In this document: one piece after another, positions 61,826 through 64,000 of the stretch | Layout: each line of letters opens with the position of its first letter | Numbering within the stretch: the first letter of the stretch is position 1 | Assembly (NCBI GenBank): GCA_942491485.1 | Contig: CALOAX010000002.1 | Location: 62,001 to 126,000 of the forward strand | DNA from: Desulfoluna sp942491485 | Lineage (GTDB): Bacteria > Desulfobacterota > Desulfobacteria > Desulfobacterales > Desulfolunaceae | DNA length: 64,000 nt | Direction of reading: 5' to 3' | Position numbers and translations under genes: made by a program | The notes under the pieces: generated by a model | The model's input: the letters and a program-made list of their open reading frames with translations, nothing else | Told to the model about the DNA's origin: nothing | Database searches by the model: none

Positions 61826-62887
61826 TTACTCAAGCAACTCTTCCATGCCCTCTTTCGCCAGAAGATCTTCGGTTAACTCAGCCCAATCGATTCCCTCCTC
61901 ATCAAATGCAAAAATCTGTCCCTCTTCGGAACGGGTGGAAAGAAGCGAACCGCTCTCCACATCGAACCGGGCTATACCTAAACGGAGGGTCCCTTGGTGC
62001 ATACCGAGGGAACCGGAAGAGGTACTTCCATCGGCTTTTATCCACACCAGGTGTTTGCCCGTATATTCCCGGGCCTGGCTGAGGCAATCGTGGGCAGCGA
62101 TGCAAGGGGTGTCGATATATGTGGTACCGAGGGTATCGGCAAAGGAACGCAGGGTTGAAGCAAGTGGTTTTCTAAGCCCTGGAGGGGCGGAGAGAAACCA
62201 GACTGTCTTTCGGACACCATTCGTTTCAAGTTCGGATTTTCGTTTCACAAAAAGTTCAGTGAGGTGGTTTTTATTGCCGGCATCTTTGGGGAGTATCGTA
62301 GAGTCGACATCGTTGAGACGAACCAAGGCTTCGTTGATCCAGCGCAATTTCTGTGCAGGGGTGGCGTCAGTCTCGTCCACACTCAACTGGTGAAGAATGG
62401 TTGCCTGCTTCAATGCGACGAGGTTGTCAGCAAGATCCCGCCTGATCTTGACGCGGACCCAAAGAATACACGTGGCAGGGTCGTGGTAGATCCCGGCATG
62501 TGTCACCTCGTTCACGGTAAGATGGGAGGCGACCCGAAGGCGCCGTGTGGCGGTTCGGCTGGCCGAGGTATTGCCACCTGCCGATCCCTCCTGGCTCTCC
62601 GTGAGCTCCATACTGCTTTCAACGGTCACCTGAATGCTTTGAATAAGCTGGTCAAGGGCTCTTTTTCTGGCAAGCTGCCTTTGAAGAAACAGGTTCCCAT
62701 CCATGGGCTCTGCCTGCCCCACCCCCACATAATACCCGTCAAAGCTTTCCACATGATGCACCCAGGTGGGAATGGGCGACACATCGGCTGTGCACTGCAG
62801 CTTCTTCGCAGCCCCAACACAACCGGACAAAACAAACATGAAAACCATTGCCACTACAATCCGAAACGTTCCGTTCCACCTCATCAT
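61826..62887 (-). CDS. LPP20-like lipoprotein
   Basis: 353 residues. Lipoprotein signal with lipobox FVLSGC (Cys22). Residues about 40-170 fit the LPP20 fold (VESFDGYYVGVGQAEPMDGN, LARKRALDQLIQSIQVTVES, then GIYHDPATCILWVRVKIRRD). The rest has no recognised domain; KTVWFLSAPPGLRKPL to TLGTTYIDTPC could form a nucleotide-free alpha/beta domain. Predicted to sit at the outer membrane. Distantly similar in layout to the 9243-10661 protein. Monocistronic. Confidence 0.7.
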   Translation of the reverse strand: MMRWNGTFRIVVAMVFMFVLSGCVGAAKKLQCTADVSPIPTWVHHVESFDGYYVGVGQAEPMDGNLFLQRQLARKRALDQLIQSIQVTVESSMELTESQEGSAGGNTSASRTATRRLRVASHLTVNEVTHAGIYHDPATCILWVRVKIRRDLADNLVALKQATILHQLSVDETDATPAQKLRWINEALVRLNDVDSTILPKDAGNKNHLTELFVKRKSELETNGVRKTVWFLSAPPGLRKPLASTLRSFADTLGTTYIDTPCIAAHDCLSQAREYTGKHLVWIKADGSTSSGSLGMHQGTLRLGIARFDVESGSLLSTRSEEGQIFAFDEEGIDWAELTEDLLAKEGMEELLE

Positions 62888-63559
62888 ATCAGCGTCCTTT
62901 GAGCAGAGTTTCCATGCGTTTCATCTTGCCAGGGGGATACCATGGACCTTTTATACAGGTCACCATATCTATTGAGAGGCCAGATTCCCGATCATGTATG
63001 ATGTCAGTTTTAAACAAAGTCCCGGGGAAATGCAAAGAGTGACTTCCTTCTTAAGAGAGCCTTTTGTCGTTCATCTCACAGATAAGGAAGCTCTATCTCC
63101 CTGCAACCTGATTAGGGCAGTACCGTAGCTGTAGGATGGGCAAAGGTAGTGCCGTGCCCATAACGGACGGTAATAACCACCCACGCCGGAAGAGGATATC
63201 CAGCGGCTGATATGTCAGCCAATATGATCAATGGAGGTTAATCGACGAATGATGGATAAAGCGCACAGGCAACCCATAACTCAACACAAAGCACCGACAC
63301 CCAAACACTTGCGATGCACAATGCATCCCTTCAGCCTTCACGCGAATACAAACGCAACATACGTAATGGTACGGCGTCCGTATCGCATTCGCAAACCCGC
63401 GTTCAAGGTGGCACACCTTGCCGCCGGAGGCTTTCTCCCCATGCCTCCACAACCTCACGCTTGACAATCGATGGCAAAACCCTGATAACCCGAACTATTC
63501 TTAATGAAACAGACAGGCGGTCGGAATGATTTCCAGCCGCTTACCATAAAGGGAGCCCC
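62888..63559. repeat. Intergenic region with GTAGGATGGGC palindrome and truncated mosaic repeat
   Basis: No gene. GTAGGATGGGCAAAGGTAG at about 63131 with GTGCCCAT behind it; truncated inverted mosaic copy 63385-63431 (GCATTCGC, TTCAAGGTGGCACACCTTG, CCGCCGGAGGC). The rest shows nothing recognised. Confidence 0.65.
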
Positions 63560-64000
63560 ATGGAGCCAAAAGCCATCGAAATTCGCGTCACCCCTGAAGA
63601 GATCGACAACCCGGATGCCATCAAAAAAGCCCTGATGGCGAAATACGGACCCTGTGATGAAGGGGCGTTTGAATACAGAGTGTTAAAAAGATCTATTGAC
63701 GGGCGAAGCCGTGAGCCTCGGTTTTCGATTCGGGCCGAGGTGGTCGAAGGGGCTCTTCCCGAGCCTTCGGCCTGTCGGCCATTTAATCCGGCTCCGCTGA
63801 CGGGAAAAGAGGTCATTGTTGTTGGAGCCGGACCTTCCGGGTACTTTGCAGCCCTTCGTCTTCTGGAGCAGGGTATACGCCCGTTGATTCTGGAGCGGGG
63901 AAAAGATGTCCGGGCAAGGCGGTTCGACCTGAAGAAGATCTATTCTGAAGGGTTGATCGACCCCCATTCCAACTACTGCTTTGGTGAAGGGGGCGCAGGA
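63560..64000 (+). CDS. FAD-dependent oxidoreductase, N-terminal part (3' end outside window)
   Basis: 147 codons up to the window edge. ATG 63560 follows GGGAG. Residues about 1-75 form a small N-terminal domain (PKAIEIRVTPEEIDNPDAIK, YRVLKRSIDGRSREPRFSIR), then the dinucleotide motif VIVVGAGPSGYFAALRLLEQ and LILERGKDVRARRFDLKKIY, SNYCFGEGGAG. This two-part start is typical of COG2509-type uncharacterised FAD-dependent dehydrogenases. Substrate unknown. Confidence 0.85.
   Translation, partial: MEPKAIEIRVTPEEIDNPDAIKKALMAKYGPCDEGAFEYRVLKRSIDGRSREPRFSIRAEVVEGALPEPSACRPFNPAPLTGKEVIVVGAGPSGYFAALRLLEQGIRPLILERGKDVRARRFDLKKIYSEGLIDPHSNYCFGEGGAG

Noticed and set aside
500..63500. CRISPR array among the many short repeats
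   Set aside because: Repeats are dispersed, palindromic and not spaced by unique 30-40 bp spacers; no cas genes.

Overview
The window looks like chromosomal DNA of a motile, diderm (Gram-negative) bacterium. A desulfobacterial or deltaproteobacterial host is likely, but that is an inference from gene content (class II acyl-CoA metabolism, a gsp secretion system with GspA/GspB, the csrA-fliW pair at the end of a flg cluster) and from the GC-rich coding style. No rRNA or tRNA gene was recognised. The two largest systems are a type II secretion system (T2SS) and a flagellar rod/hook/junction gene cluster.

Layout. 1-1.4 kb: the end of a chemotaxis receptor and a NifU/IscU-type Fe-S scaffold gene. 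1.5-8.2 kb: a visibly AT-rich island of nine small to medium genes, all on the minus strand and mostly without known function. It includes a HEPN-motif protein, a glycine-zipper peptide, an EcsC-like protein and an RDD membrane protein. Recurrent boundary motifs and two attC-like palindromes separate the genes, so it may be a cassette array without integrase. 9-30 kb: a patchwork of single genes on both strands (LPP20/DUF4384-type protein, MORN/YwqK-repeat membrane protein, gspA-gspB, acyl-CoA ligase, PAS-GGDEF cyclase, DUF2867 reductase, enoate/dienoyl-CoA reductase, EEP hydrolase, membrane-HEAT protein with a CPBP protease). 29.4-47.6 kb: the T2SS, with gspF on the plus strand beside an AsmA/DUF748 gene, then gspC-D-E-yidD, gspL-M-N and gspG-H-I-J-K on the minus strand. 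48.2-58.3 kb: flgF-G-A-I-J-N-K-L-csrA-fliW on the plus strand, with a good sigma-54 promoter in front of flgF and a plausible sigma-28 promoter in front of flgL. flgH and flgM are not in the cluster. 58.7-64 kb: an orphan conserved protein, yaaA, a REP-associated tyrosine transposase flanked by its likely REP palindromes, an LPP20-like lipoprotein and the start of an FAD-dependent oxidoreductase.

The most unusual feature is the intergenic DNA. More than 25 copies of a modular repeat lie mainly just behind stop codons. All carry the end sequence GCCTCCGGCGG. Many contain a hairpin whose nine-base loop (TCGTTCCTC) is constant while both stem arms change together, so the fold is kept but the sequence is not. 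Longer composite elements have this end at both sides and a different central palindrome in each copy. I know no described family with this layout and regard it as the best candidate for something new.

How the genes work together: GspA/GspB, GspC-GspN and a secreted YidD-like protein would build and energise an envelope-spanning secretion machine. The flg operon builds rod, P-ring and hook-filament junction, and CsrA-FliW couples filament assembly to translation. The cyclase, the partial chemoreceptor and the flagellar genes fit a lifestyle that switches between swimming and attachment.
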